NCBI RefSeq assembly: GCF_000513895.2
Contig: NZ_CP165782.1
Coordinates: 682,001 to 746,000, forward strand
Direction: 5' to 3'
Source: Ensifer sp. WSM1721
GTDB taxonomy: Bacteria; Pseudomonadota; Alphaproteobacteria; Rhizobiales; Rhizobiaceae
DNA: 64,000 nt
The translations under genes and the position numbers were made by a program. The notes beneath the pieces were generated by a model that was not told the origin of the DNA, made no database searches, and worked only from the letters and a program-made list of their open reading frames with translations. Below, in pieces: positions 43,855 through 52,779 of this stretch (within the stretch, counting starts at the first letter, position 1; every line of letters begins with the position of its first letter).

Positions 43855-46191
43855 CTACGGCAAGGTATAGGCAATGATGTAGTCGCCCGGCTTGGTGCCG
43901 ACCGAGCCGTGCCCGCCGGCAACCATCAGCACATACTGCTTGTCCCCGACCATGTAGGTCATCGGCGTCGCCTGGCCGCCGGCGGGAAGCCGCGCCTCCC
44001 AGAGCTGGTCGCCGGTGGTGAGGTCGTAGGCTCTTAGGAAATTATCAACCGCTGCTCCCAAGAAGGCGACGCCGCCCTTGGTGATCATCGGTCCTCCGAT
44101 TCCGGGAACGCCCAGCTTAAAGGGAAGGGGCAGCGGCGTCATGTCGTAGACCGTGCCGTTCTTGCGTTTGTAGGCGATCTTGCCGGTCCTGAGATCGGCG
44201 CCGGCGACAAAACCCCAGGGCGGCGCCTGGCAGGGGATCTGCAAGGGGCCGAGGAACGGGCCCATATAGACGCCGTAGGGCGCGCCTTCGTTGCGGTTGA
44301 GCCCCTGTTCACTGCCTTTTTCACCTTCGCCCTTCGGCGGGATCTCGTCGCGCGGCACGAGCCGTGACGTGAATGCGAGATAGGTCGGCATCCCGAACAT
44401 CACCTGGCGTTCCGGATCGACGGCCACCGAACCCCAGTTGAAGACACCGAAATTGCCCGGATAGACGATCGTGCCTTCGAGCGAGGGCGGCGTGTAGCGG
44501 CCTGCATAGTTCAACGAACGGAACTCGATGCGGCAGGCAAGCTGGTCGAACATGGTGATGCCCCACATGTCGCGCTCCGTGAGGGGCGGCGGCATGAAGG
44601 TGAGGCCGGAGACCGGCTGCGTCGGTGCCGTGAAATCCTCGGAAATCGCGCCGCCCGGAGCCGGCACCTCCTCGACCGGAATGATCGGTTCTCCGGTCCG
44701 CCGATCGAGCACATAGATGTCGCCCTGCTTGGTCGGCCCGACGAGTGCCGGCGCCACGGTCCCGTCTTGCTTGGTGATGTCGATGAGGGCCGGTTGCGCC
44801 GGTACGTCCATGTCCCAGAGGTCGTGATGCACGGTCTGCCGCACCCAGCGCACCGCGCCGGTATTGATGTCGAGCGCGACGATCGAGGAGGAATATTTCT
44901 CCACATGCTCGCTGCGTCCCGTGCCAAGCTGGTCGGGCACCTGATTGCCGAGCGGGACGTAGATCAGCCCGAGGCCCTCATCGACCGAGGAGACCGACCA
45001 ACTATTCGGCGAATTCGTCGTATAGAACTGGCCGGGCGGCAGCGGTGCCGTCTGCTCGGGATTGCCGCTGTCCCAGTTCCAGATGAGCGCACCGGTGTCG
45101 ATGTCGAAGGCGCGGATGACGCCGGATTGTTCCTCTGTCGAATAGTTGTCGTTGACGGCGCCGCCGATGATGATCTTGCCGGCAACCGCGACCGGCGGCG
45201 AGGTGGAGTAGTAATAGCCGGCCGGATTATACCGCATGCCCTGTTCGAGATGCAGGACGCCGTTGTCGGCAAAACTCGTGCAGACCTGACCGCTCGTTGC
45301 ATCGAGCGCGATCAGCCGCGCATCCGATGTCGGCAGATAGACGCGCTCGGCGCAGGCGCCGCCGGGGGCGGCGGCCGGATCGGCCCAATAGGTGACGCCG
45401 CGGCAGGTTTGGTGCTGACGGTCCGGATTCATGCCGGAATTGGAATCGTACTTCCACTTCTCCTTGCCGGTCGCGGCATCGAGCGCGATCGCCCAGTTGT
45501 GCGGCGTGCAGAGATAGAGCGTGTCCTTCACCTTCAGCGGCGTCACCTGATAGGTGGTTTCGCTGACGTCTTCCGGCAGCTTCACGTCGCCGGTCTGATA
45601 CTGCCACGCAACCCTGAGGTTCGCGACATTTTGCCGGTCAATCTGGTCGAGCGGCGAATAGCGCTGGCCGAAGAGAGTACGGCCGTAATGATGCCATTCG
45701 CCGGGCGGTATGTTGCCGCCGAGATTGGGATTGGCGGCAACGACATCGCCTGGCAGATCGCCACGGATGTTGTGCGGATCTCGCGTCATCGAGTAGAGCG
45801 CGACGCCGATCGCAACCACGCTCGCCAGCATGAGCGGCCAAGCGCTGGCGCTGTAGCGCTCGCCCGTAGGGCTGACGAAGCCGAGCGGCCGCCGGATCCA
45901 GGGCGTGAGCAGCCAGAGACCGAGAACGATGATCACGCCTCCTCGTGGGCCGAGCTGCCACCAGTCGAACCCCACCTCCCAGATGGCCCAGGCGAGCGAA
46001 CCGAGGACGATCACGGTATGGTCCCAGAGCGCCGCAGCGTTCTTACGGAAAAGCAGGAGCCCCGTGACAAGGAAGCCCAGGCCGGCGACGATGTAATAGG
46101 GGCTGCCGCCGAGCAGCACGAGCCTCGTTCCGCCGCCGACGAGCCCGAGCCCGATCAAGGCGAAGAGGATAGCCGTCGCAAGGATGGGCAT
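43855..46191 (-). CDS. gcd: Membrane-bound PQQ-dependent glucose dehydrogenase
   Basis: 778 residues; start at 46191 (MPILATAILFALIGLGLVGG) after GGGGAG. Five membrane helices in the first 140 residues bind ubiquinone; the rest is an eight-bladed propeller binding PQQ and calcium. Visible features: WHHYGRTLFGQRYSPLDQI, VHHDLWDMDVPAQP with catalytic Asp, and NWAIALDAATGKEKW. It oxidises periplasmic glucose to gluconolactone and passes electrons to ubiquinone; it needs PQQ genes not in this window. Confidence 0.95.
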   Translation of the reverse strand: MPILATAILFALIGLGLVGGGTRLVLLGGSPYYIVAGLGFLVTGLLLFRKNAAALWDHTVIVLGSLAWAIWEVGFDWWQLGPRGGVIIVLGLWLLTPWIRRPLGFVSPTGERYSASAWPLMLASVVAIGVALYSMTRDPHNIRGDLPGDVVAANPNLGGNIPPGEWHHYGRTLFGQRYSPLDQIDRQNVANLRVAWQYQTGDVKLPEDVSETTYQVTPLKVKDTLYLCTPHNWAIALDAATGKEKWKYDSNSGMNPDRQHQTCRGVTYWADPAAAPGGACAERVYLPTSDARLIALDATSGQVCTSFADNGVLHLEQGMRYNPAGYYYSTSPPVAVAGKIIIGGAVNDNYSTEEQSGVIRAFDIDTGALIWNWDSGNPEQTAPLPPGQFYTTNSPNSWSVSSVDEGLGLIYVPLGNQVPDQLGTGRSEHVEKYSSSIVALDINTGAVRWVRQTVHHDLWDMDVPAQPALIDITKQDGTVAPALVGPTKQGDIYVLDRRTGEPIIPVEEVPAPGGAISEDFTAPTQPVSGLTFMPPPLTERDMWGITMFDQLACRIEFRSLNYAGRYTPPSLEGTIVYPGNFGVFNWGSVAVDPERQVMFGMPTYLAFTSRLVPRDEIPPKGEGEKGSEQGLNRNEGAPYGVYMGPFLGPLQIPCQAPPWGFVAGADLRTGKIAYKRKNGTVYDMTPLPLPFKLGVPGIGGPMITKGGVAFLGAAVDNFLRAYDLTTGDQLWEARLPAGGQATPMTYMVGDKQYVLMVAGGHGSVGTKPGDYIIAYTLP

Positions 46192-46476
46192 GAATTCGAA
46201 CTCCCCGAGGTTGCGGGACGCTGCGGCGCCGTCGAAGCATGCGCGCAGCCCGAGCGAACCCCGGAAAGCTCTCCGGTTGGCACCGGCGCAGAAGCTTATC
46301 TCCACGGGCTCCTACGTTCGCTTGCAGGTCCCGCCGCACCATGCACACGCAGAGGCTGCTCTAACAATGTGAACGCTGCATCGTTCCCTGAAGCGTCCGC
46401 ATTGATTGCAGAGATAACGCGGGCACACGCGCCTTCAATAGCGCGTCGTGCAAATGGAAAAGGCGATCGGCTGCGA

Positions 46477-47982
46477 TCACGTGCCGCAGAAGGTCTGCAG
46501 CACCTCTTCGCCGGGCTTTGGCGGCTCCGCATAGCTGGCGCTTTGCGGCTGAGCGTCATAGGGCTTGGCGGTTATGTCGAGCAGCGCCTCGAAGAGCGAG
46601 AAATCCGCATCGTCGATCGCCGCTTCGATCGCCTGCTCCACGCGGTGGTTTCGAGGGATGAAGGCCGGATTAACGGCGCGCATGGCTTGGGCTCGCTCGG
46701 CCGGTTGCTGCGATTCCCGCTCCAGCCGGCCGCGCCAGTCCACAAGCCACGGCGTCAAAGCCTCCGGATTGCCGAAGAGGCCCAAAAGCTGCGCATCGGC
46801 CTTCGCGTCTTCCGCGGATGCCGCAAGCCGGCGGAAGGTGAGGGTGAAGTCCGCGTTGCCCTTGTGCATCAAGGTGAGCAGCGACTGCACGAGGTCGAGG
46901 TCCCCGTCTTCCGCCGTCGAAAGGCCGATCTTGCGGCGCATGCCATCGAGCCAATGGTTCTGGAAGATCGAGCCGTATTCCGTAAGCACGTCATTGGCGA
47001 GATTCACCGCCGTGTCGGCGACCGGATCGAAAAGTGGAACGAGCGTTTCCGCAAGACGGGCGAGATTCCATTGTCCGATTGCAGGCTGGTTCGCATAGGC
47101 GTAGCGGCCGAACTGGTCGATCGAGCTGAAGACCTTTTTCGGGTCGTAGGCGTCCATGAAGGCGCAGGGACCAAAATCGATGGTTTCTCCGGAGATCGTC
47201 ATGTTGTCGGTGTTCATCACCCCGTGGATGAACCCGATATGCAACCACCTTGCAATCAAGGCCGCTTGGCGCGCCGCGATTGCCTTGAAGAGCGAAGGGT
47301 AGGGCTTCTCGTCGTCCTTTAGCTCGGGATAGTGGCGGTCGATCACGTAGTCGGCGAGTATGCGAACAGACTCCATGTCGCCGCGCGCCGCGAAGAACTG
47401 GAACGTGCCGACGCGAATGTGGCTCGCCGCGACCCGGGTGAAGACGGCGCCCGGAAGAATCTGCTCGCGATAGACGGGCTGCCCGGTGACGGTTGCGGCG
47501 AGCGCACGAGTCGTCGGCACACCGAGCGCATGCATCGCCTCGCTGACGATATATTCGCGCAGCACCGGACCAAGGGCTGCCCGTCCGTCGCCGCGGCGGG
47601 AATAGGGCGTCTGGCCCGACCCCTTGAGCTGAATGTCGCGGCGGCGACCGTTCCTGTCGATCACTTCCCCAAGCAGGATTGCGCGGCCGTCGCCGAGCTG
47701 CGGGACGAACGTGCCGAACTGATGGCCGGCATAGGCCATTGCGAGGGGCTCCGCACCCTCCGGAACCATGTTGCCCGAGAAGATCGCCGCCCCGTCGCGT
47801 TCGAGCGCTGCGATATCGAGCTGAAGCTCTTCTGCAAGCGTTCGATTGAGCTTGATCAGCCACGGTTCCGCCACCGGCGTCGGCTCGACGCGGGCATAGA
47901 AGTTGGCAGGCAGCCGGGCATAGCTGTTGTCGAAGCGGAACGGCGACGTACCGGAGGCCTGTTGCGAGGATATCTGGTTCAT
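46477..47982 (-). CDS. selO: SelO/YdiU protein AMPylase
   Basis: 501 residues. A pseudokinase-fold enzyme that transfers AMP to proteins. Motifs: GHQFGTFVPQLGDGRAILLGE, QLKGSGQTPYSRRGDGRA, and IHGVMNTDNMTISGETIDFGPCAF, which holds the catalytic Asn and metal Asp. It ends TFCGT with a C-terminal cysteine where eukaryotic SelO has selenocysteine. Linked to oxidative-stress response in other bacteria. 286 bases of featureless DNA separate it from gcd. Confidence 0.93.
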   Translation of the reverse strand: MNQISSQQASGTSPFRFDNSYARLPANFYARVEPTPVAEPWLIKLNRTLAEELQLDIAALERDGAAIFSGNMVPEGAEPLAMAYAGHQFGTFVPQLGDGRAILLGEVIDRNGRRRDIQLKGSGQTPYSRRGDGRAALGPVLREYIVSEAMHALGVPTTRALAATVTGQPVYREQILPGAVFTRVAASHIRVGTFQFFAARGDMESVRILADYVIDRHYPELKDDEKPYPSLFKAIAARQAALIARWLHIGFIHGVMNTDNMTISGETIDFGPCAFMDAYDPKKVFSSIDQFGRYAYANQPAIGQWNLARLAETLVPLFDPVADTAVNLANDVLTEYGSIFQNHWLDGMRRKIGLSTAEDGDLDLVQSLLTLMHKGNADFTLTFRRLAASAEDAKADAQLLGLFGNPEALTPWLVDWRGRLERESQQPAERAQAMRAVNPAFIPRNHRVEQAIEAAIDDADFSLFEALLDITAKPYDAQPQSASYAEPPKPGEEVLQTFCGT

Positions 47983-48072
47983 GACACTCCAGCGGCGGGT
48001 GCTGAGGGATTTCCGGCCGCCCTTCCCGACGAGTCTACACGAGCCCTCCGCTTTTCGCGAGGTCGGGGTTGT

Positions 48073-48097
48073 CCCTCCCGCCGCCTTGGCGGGAGGG
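48073..48097. repeat. 10-bp perfect hairpin downstream of the homocysteine methyltransferase gene
   Basis: CCCTCCCGCC, GCCTT, GGCGGGAGGG. No T-tract on either strand, so it may be repeat DNA or a weak terminator between the two minus-strand genes. Confidence 0.5.
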
Positions 48098-48112
48098 CAG
48101 GAGTGTGCGTTG

Positions 48113-49081
48113 TCATGCGCTGAGCGCGGAAAGGGGCAGGCAGGCCTCGCATATCGCCGCGATATGGCGATGATCGGTGCCGCAGCAGCCGCCGAGGATC
48201 CGCAGATGCGGCATGCGGCCGGTCAATGTGCGATAGCGCCGCGCGAGATCGCTGATGTCGCCAATGTCCAGTGTCTCGCTTTCGTCGAGCTCGGCATGGC
48301 TTTTCGTCGAGGCGTTGGCGCGGATGCCGCCGATCCGCCGCACCCAGGCCTGATGCTGGTCGAGGCTCTGCTCGAAGTGGCTCGGATGCGCGCAATTGAT
48401 CATGTAGTAGTGCGGATAGCCGCCGGTCTCGGCGTCCACTGTTTCCACGGCCTCCTGGAGAGAGCGGCCCGTCACCAGCCGCCCGTCGGTCTCGACGGTG
48501 AACGAGATGGCGCAAGGCATGCCGTGCTTCCTCGCCGCTCTTGCCACGCCGATCGCCTCGTCGACATTCGTCATAGTGACCGCCGTCACCATGTCGGCTT
48601 CGCTGCCGGCAAAGGAGGCAACCTGGGCAGAGTGGTAGTCCTCCGCTTCTTCCGCATTCATCAGCCCGGCCTTGTAGCCGTCGCCGCGCGGACCGATAAC
48701 GCCGTTGAACACGAGCGGCACCTGAGACCGCTCGTACTGCGCGCGCAGTTCCGTCAGCAAATAGACCGCGTCGCGATTGACCTGATCCAAGGCTTGAGCA
48801 TCGTAACCGAGTTTCGCCCCCCAATCGGCGTTGGCGCGCCATGTGGCCGTGTCAAGAACGAATCCGGTATCATGGCATCGGGCGATTTCCAGATAGCGCG
48901 TGTAATAGCGCAGAAGCTGCCGGCGGCCTTCAGGCGAGGACAGCAGAACGAAGGACGCGAAATGCGGCAGATCGGCTCCCTCGTGGAATATCAGCGCCGT
49001 CTCCATGCCGCCGTCGCTGAGGAAAATGCCTCCCCGCAGCAGCGGCAGGTCGTGTCGGTACTTGGCGAATTCGTGTTCCAT
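48113..49081 (-). CDS. Homocysteine S-methyltransferase family protein
   Basis: 322 residues. Barrel enzyme that methylates homocysteine from S-methylmethionine, betaine or another donor; zinc-binding cysteines in INCAHPSH and the paired GGCCGTDHRHI near the end. N-terminus has LSDGGMETALIFHEG. Start follows AGGAGGGAACG. It is divergent from a TetR gene whose operator-like palindrome overlaps that gene's start region. Confidence 0.9.
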   Translation of the reverse strand: MEHEFAKYRHDLPLLRGGIFLSDGGMETALIFHEGADLPHFASFVLLSSPEGRRQLLRYYTRYLEIARCHDTGFVLDTATWRANADWGAKLGYDAQALDQVNRDAVYLLTELRAQYERSQVPLVFNGVIGPRGDGYKAGLMNAEEAEDYHSAQVASFAGSEADMVTAVTMTNVDEAIGVARAARKHGMPCAISFTVETDGRLVTGRSLQEAVETVDAETGGYPHYYMINCAHPSHFEQSLDQHQAWVRRIGGIRANASTKSHAELDESETLDIGDISDLARRYRTLTGRMPHLRILGGCCGTDHRHIAAICEACLPLSALSA

Positions 49082-49270
49082 CGTTCCCTCCTGTTCTTAG
49101 CGGACGCTCGGCGCGAAGTCAGAAGAATTTCTGCCGTTTTATCATCTGCTAAACTAGCCGGCTTGCGGTACACTATGGCCCAATAATCCGCATACCGATG
49201 TTACATTAGGAACTTGGCATAAGATTCCGGCGACAGGCGAATGGCTCGCCGCCGATTTTCGATGGGAAAA

Positions 49271-49287
49271 CTGTACCTGCGGTACAG
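49271..49287 (+). promoter_or_regulatory. Palindrome at the TetR gene start
   Basis: CTGTACC (49271-49277), TGC, GGTACAG (49281-49287), the right arm running into the CAGGAG ribosome site of the TetR gene. Binding would block its transcription start or early elongation, so autorepression is likely. Confidence 0.6.
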
Positions 49288-49296
49288 GAGTTGGCC

Positions 49297-49917
49297 ATGC
49301 GAAAGGGCGAGGAAACGCGTGCGAAGATCCTCGATGTCGCCGAAGCGGCCGTTCTGGCAAAGGGCTTCGGAGCGACCTCGATCGACGAATTGATCGTCGA
49401 AACCGGCATCACCAAGAGCGGTTTCTTCTACCATTTCCGCGATAAGAACGAGCTCGCCAAGGCATTGCTCGAGCGCTACATCGAGAATGACGAACGCATC
49501 TACGACGAGATTTTCGGACGGGCGCGCGAACTTGCGGACGATCCGCTGCAGGCGTTCCTGATTGGCCTCAAGCTTCTTTCCGAATTGCTCTCGGACCTGC
49601 CGAACGGTCATCCGGGCTGCCTCGTGGCCACGATGTGCATGCAGGAACGCGCCTTCGACAGGAAAATCCAGGAGATTAATCGGCAAGCGGCGCTGATGTG
49701 GCGCCGCCGCTTCGGCGCCATGTTCCGCGACATCATGCAGGTCTATCGGCCGCGCGAGCCGCTTGATGCCGACCAGCTTGCCGATATGGTCTCGACCGTC
49801 CTCGAAGGCGGTATCGTGCTGTCGAAGGCGCTCAAGGAGCCGAAGAGCCTGCCGGATCAGTTGCTCGTCCTCCGCACTTTCGTGCGGCTGCTGTTCCAGC
49901 CTGCCGGTCCGTCTTGA
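49297..49917 (+). CDS. TetR/AcrR-family transcriptional regulator
   Basis: 206 residues, starting at ATG 49297 with CAGGAG ahead (TTG 49291 is a possible alternative). N-terminal HTH (ATSIDELIVETGITKSGFFYHF) and a C-terminal domain with PGCLVATMCMQERAFDRK, typical of the TetR_C_11/16-type branch. Divergent from the homocysteine methyltransferase, which it may control. A perfect palindrome lies just before its start. Confidence 0.88.
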   Translation: MRKGEETRAKILDVAEAAVLAKGFGATSIDELIVETGITKSGFFYHFRDKNELAKALLERYIENDERIYDEIFGRARELADDPLQAFLIGLKLLSELLSDLPNGHPGCLVATMCMQERAFDRKIQEINRQAALMWRRRFGAMFRDIMQVYRPREPLDADQLADMVSTVLEGGIVLSKALKEPKSLPDQLLVLRTFVRLLFQPAGPS

Positions 49918-49925
49918 TCCGATTG

Positions 49926-50030
49926 ATGCATGTTGCCCAAAAGTGTGCAGCGGTTTTGGGACAACGACATGCACAAAAACAAGGACCTAAAGCGCGTCGC
50001 ATGAATTCGATTGAACGCGACGCGCTTTAG
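49926..50030. repeat. Intergenic repeat family B, full copy
   Basis: ATGCATGTTGCCC, AAAAGTGTGCAGCGGTTTTGG, ACGACATGCA, then CTAAAGCGCGTCGC (49987-50000)/GCGACGCGCTTTAG (50017-50030). The right arm contains the stop codon of the DUF1697 gene. Confidence 0.75.
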
Positions 50031-50554
50031 GCTTGGCCGTCCTCCATCGCCGCCGCCATTTCCGCAAGCTTGCGCACGGTGTTGAGGTTGCGCGCCGTGC
50101 CGGGTTTTAGCGCCGGCAGCTTGAGCTTCGATCGTCCGGATCCGTCCGGATAGTGGATGTAAATTTCCCGCCCGCGGACTTGCACTTCTTCTCCATCCGG
50201 CGCCACGAGCTTTTCGAGGGCGTCGGCCGCCGGCGGTTCGGGCAGGAAGGTAACGAGAAGAAAGTTGGGCTTCGCATGCGGAAACGGCGCTTTCGAAACG
50301 ACCGCATCTAGCTCGCGCCGGCTGCGTAGCAGAACGCCCGGGGCTTTGCCCATCCGCTCCGCCAGCGCCGACTCGAGCCCTGCCTGCACGTCGGTCTCGC
50401 TGAGCTCGGACCGGAAGAGCACGTTGCCGCTCTGGATATAGGTCTTGACATCCGCGAAGCCGAGCCGTTCACAAACCGCTTTAAGTTCGGCCATCGGCAG
50501 GGTGCCGGTGCCGCCGACATTGACCGCTCTGAGCAACGCTACATAGACTGGCAT
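50027..50554 (-). CDS. DUF1697 family protein
   Basis: 175 residues with the typical opening VYVALLRAVNVGGTGTLPMAEL and YIQSGNVLFRSE, and an end NLNTVRKLAEMA. A common small soluble protein of unknown function. It starts 12 bases after the oligopeptidase B stop, so it is in the same operon. Its stop codon lies inside repeat family B. Confidence 0.85.
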   Translation of the reverse strand: MPVYVALLRAVNVGGTGTLPMAELKAVCERLGFADVKTYIQSGNVLFRSELSETDVQAGLESALAERMGKAPGVLLRSRRELDAVVSKAPFPHAKPNFLLVTFLPEPPAADALEKLVAPDGEEVQVRGREIYIHYPDGSGRSKLKLPALKPGTARNLNTVRKLAEMAAAMEDGQA

Positions 50555-50566
50555 CGGCTCTGGCCC

Positions 50567-52675
50567 CTACATCCGGCCCGCAACCTTGATGGCGAAGGCA
50601 TATTCGAAGGCGATCTCCTCCAGCCGTTGGAAGCGCCCCGAAGCGCCGCCGTGGCCGGCATCCATGTTCGTCTTCAACAGGATCGGCTCGTTGCCGATCG
50701 TCTTCTCGCGCAGCTTCGCCACCCACTTCGCCGGTTCCCAATAGGTGACGCGCGGATCGGTAAGGCCGCCGAGCGTCAGGATCGCCGGATAGGGCTTGGT
50801 CTCCACATTGTCATAGGGCGAATAGCTGGCGATGATATTGTAGAACTCCGCGCTCTCGATCGGATTGCCCCATTCGGGCCATTCCGGCGGGGTCAGCGGC
50901 AGCGTGTCGTCGAGCATGGTATTGAGGACATCGACGAAGGGGACGGCGGCGATAATGCCGCGGAATTTCTCCGGCGCCATGTTGGCGACCGCACCCATCA
51001 GCATGCCTCCGGCCGAACCGCCCTCGGCGATGATGTTCGCGTGGGAGGTGAACTTCTGCTGACTCAGATAGTCAGCCGCGGCGATGAAGTCATTGAACGT
51101 ATTGCCCTTCTTCGCCATCTTGCCGTCTTCGTACCATTGGAAGCCCTTGTCTTTCCCGCCGCGGATATGGGCGATCGCATAGACGAAGCCGCGGTCGACG
51201 AGCGACAGGCAATTGGTGTTGAAGCCGGCCGGAATGGTGATGCCGTAGGCGCCGTAGCCGTAAAGCAGGCAGGGGGCGGAACCGTCGAGCGGCGTATCCT
51301 TGCGGTAGAGAAGCGTGACCGGGACTTCCGCACCATCCGGAGCCGGAGCGAAGACGCGGCGGGTCACGTAGTCGTCGGGATTATGGCCGGAGGGAACCTC
51401 CTGGGTCTTGAGCAGCGTGCGCTCGCGCGTCTGCATGTCGTAGTCGAAAAGTTGCGAGGGCGTCGTCATCGACGAGTAGGAGAAACGGATGACGTCGGTG
51501 TCGTATTCGGCCGCTCCGGCAAGACCCAGGGAATAGGCTTCCTCGGCAAAGGCGATCGCGTGCTCCTCGCCGGTCCTGCGGTCGCGGACGACGATTTCCG
51601 GCAGGCCGTTGCGGCGCTGCAGCCAGACGAGATGGCGAGCATAGCCCATGTGGCTGAGGACCAGCGTGCCCGGCCGGTGCGGCACGACCTCGCGCCAGTT
51701 TTCCTTCCCAGGCGCCTCTACGGGCGCTTCCATGATCTTGAAATCCTTGGCGCCGTCGGCATTGGTGAGTATATAGAAAACGTCACCGCCCTCGGTCATC
51801 GAGTATTCGAGGCCCGTCACGCGCTCGGCCACGAGCTTCGGTTTGGCGGCCAGATCCCTGGTCGGGATGATCCGGTATTCGCTGGTCTGGTGGTCGTGGA
51901 TGTCGATAAAGATGAAGTCGTCGAGTAGCGAGCCGCCGACCGACATGAAGAAGCCCGGGTCCGCTTCCTCGTAGACGAGCCGGTCGTCGGCCTGCGGCGT
52001 GCCGATGACGTGATGATAGATCTTCGACGGCCGGTGGTTTTCGTCGAGCACGGTATAAAAGAAGCTCTTGCCGTCCGGTGCCCAGGCGCCACCGCCACCG
52101 GTATTTTCGATGACGTCGGCAAGATCCTCGCCGCTCGCAAGGTCGCGCACCTTCAGCGTGAAATACTCCGATCCCTTGTCGTCATAGCCCCAGATCCCTC
52201 GCGAATGGTCGCTCGAATGATCGAGGCCGGCGATGCGGAAATAGGCCTTGCCCTCGGCCTCCCGGTCGCCGTCGAGCAGCACCTGGCGGATCGACTCGTC
52301 ATGTGCGGCTCCGTTGCGCGGAATTCGAAAATAACGCGGATGCTCGCCGCCCTTCACGTAGAATGTTCCGTAAGCGAAGGCGCCATCCTTCATCGGTACG
52401 GAGGAATCGTCCTCCTTGATGCGGCCGCGCATCTCCGCAAACAGCGTCTTCTGAAGGTCCTTGGTGTCCGCCATGGCGGCGTTCATGTAGGTGTTTTCCG
52501 CTTCGAGGTGCTTGCGGATTTCCGGAGCGAGAATCGAAGGATCCTTGAACATCGCTTGCCAGTTGTCGGCCCTGAGCCAAGCGTAATCGTCCGTTCGAGT
52601 TATGCCGTGGCGGGTATCCGCAACCGGTTTCTTCGGGGCGACTGGTGCGGCGGGCAGGTTCTTGAAAACGGACAA
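50567..52675 (-). CDS. ptrB: Oligopeptidase B, S9A prolyl oligopeptidase family
   Basis: 702 residues, starting at TTG 52675 seven bases after GGAG. An N-terminal seven-bladed propeller is followed by the alpha/beta hydrolase domain. The nucleophile serine is in EGGSAGGMLMGA; the Asp and His lie near LTDPRV and DAGHGGASGRFQ. It cleaves peptides after Arg/Lys. No signal peptide, so cytosolic. Long, with intact family features. Confidence 0.92.
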   Translation of the reverse strand: MSVFKNLPAAPVAPKKPVADTRHGITRTDDYAWLRADNWQAMFKDPSILAPEIRKHLEAENTYMNAAMADTKDLQKTLFAEMRGRIKEDDSSVPMKDGAFAYGTFYVKGGEHPRYFRIPRNGAAHDESIRQVLLDGDREAEGKAYFRIAGLDHSSDHSRGIWGYDDKGSEYFTLKVRDLASGEDLADVIENTGGGGAWAPDGKSFFYTVLDENHRPSKIYHHVIGTPQADDRLVYEEADPGFFMSVGGSLLDDFIFIDIHDHQTSEYRIIPTRDLAAKPKLVAERVTGLEYSMTEGGDVFYILTNADGAKDFKIMEAPVEAPGKENWREVVPHRPGTLVLSHMGYARHLVWLQRRNGLPEIVVRDRRTGEEHAIAFAEEAYSLGLAGAAEYDTDVIRFSYSSMTTPSQLFDYDMQTRERTLLKTQEVPSGHNPDDYVTRRVFAPAPDGAEVPVTLLYRKDTPLDGSAPCLLYGYGAYGITIPAGFNTNCLSLVDRGFVYAIAHIRGGKDKGFQWYEDGKMAKKGNTFNDFIAAADYLSQQKFTSHANIIAEGGSAGGMLMGAVANMAPEKFRGIIAAVPFVDVLNTMLDDTLPLTPPEWPEWGNPIESAEFYNIIASYSPYDNVETKPYPAILTLGGLTDPRVTYWEPAKWVAKLREKTIGNEPILLKTNMDAGHGGASGRFQRLEEIAFEYAFAIKVAGRM

Positions 52676-52779
52676 AGGATGTCTCCGGGATCGGTTCTAT
52701 GGGGAACAATGAGATAGAGGCGGCCATCACCACGATCAAGCGGAAAGCGGTCGAGGATGTGACCGGCGAAAAGCCACTG

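Noticed and set aside
44767..47322. Long plus-strand open frame of about 850 codons over gcd and selO
   Set aside because: It is antisense to two clearly recognised enzymes, is rich in Arg/Gly/Ala/Asp as GC-rich shadows are, and shows no domain.
49082..49270. SAM-II type riboswitch upstream of the homocysteine methyltransferase
   Set aside because: Looked for the conserved pseudoknot elements; none could be recognised by eye.
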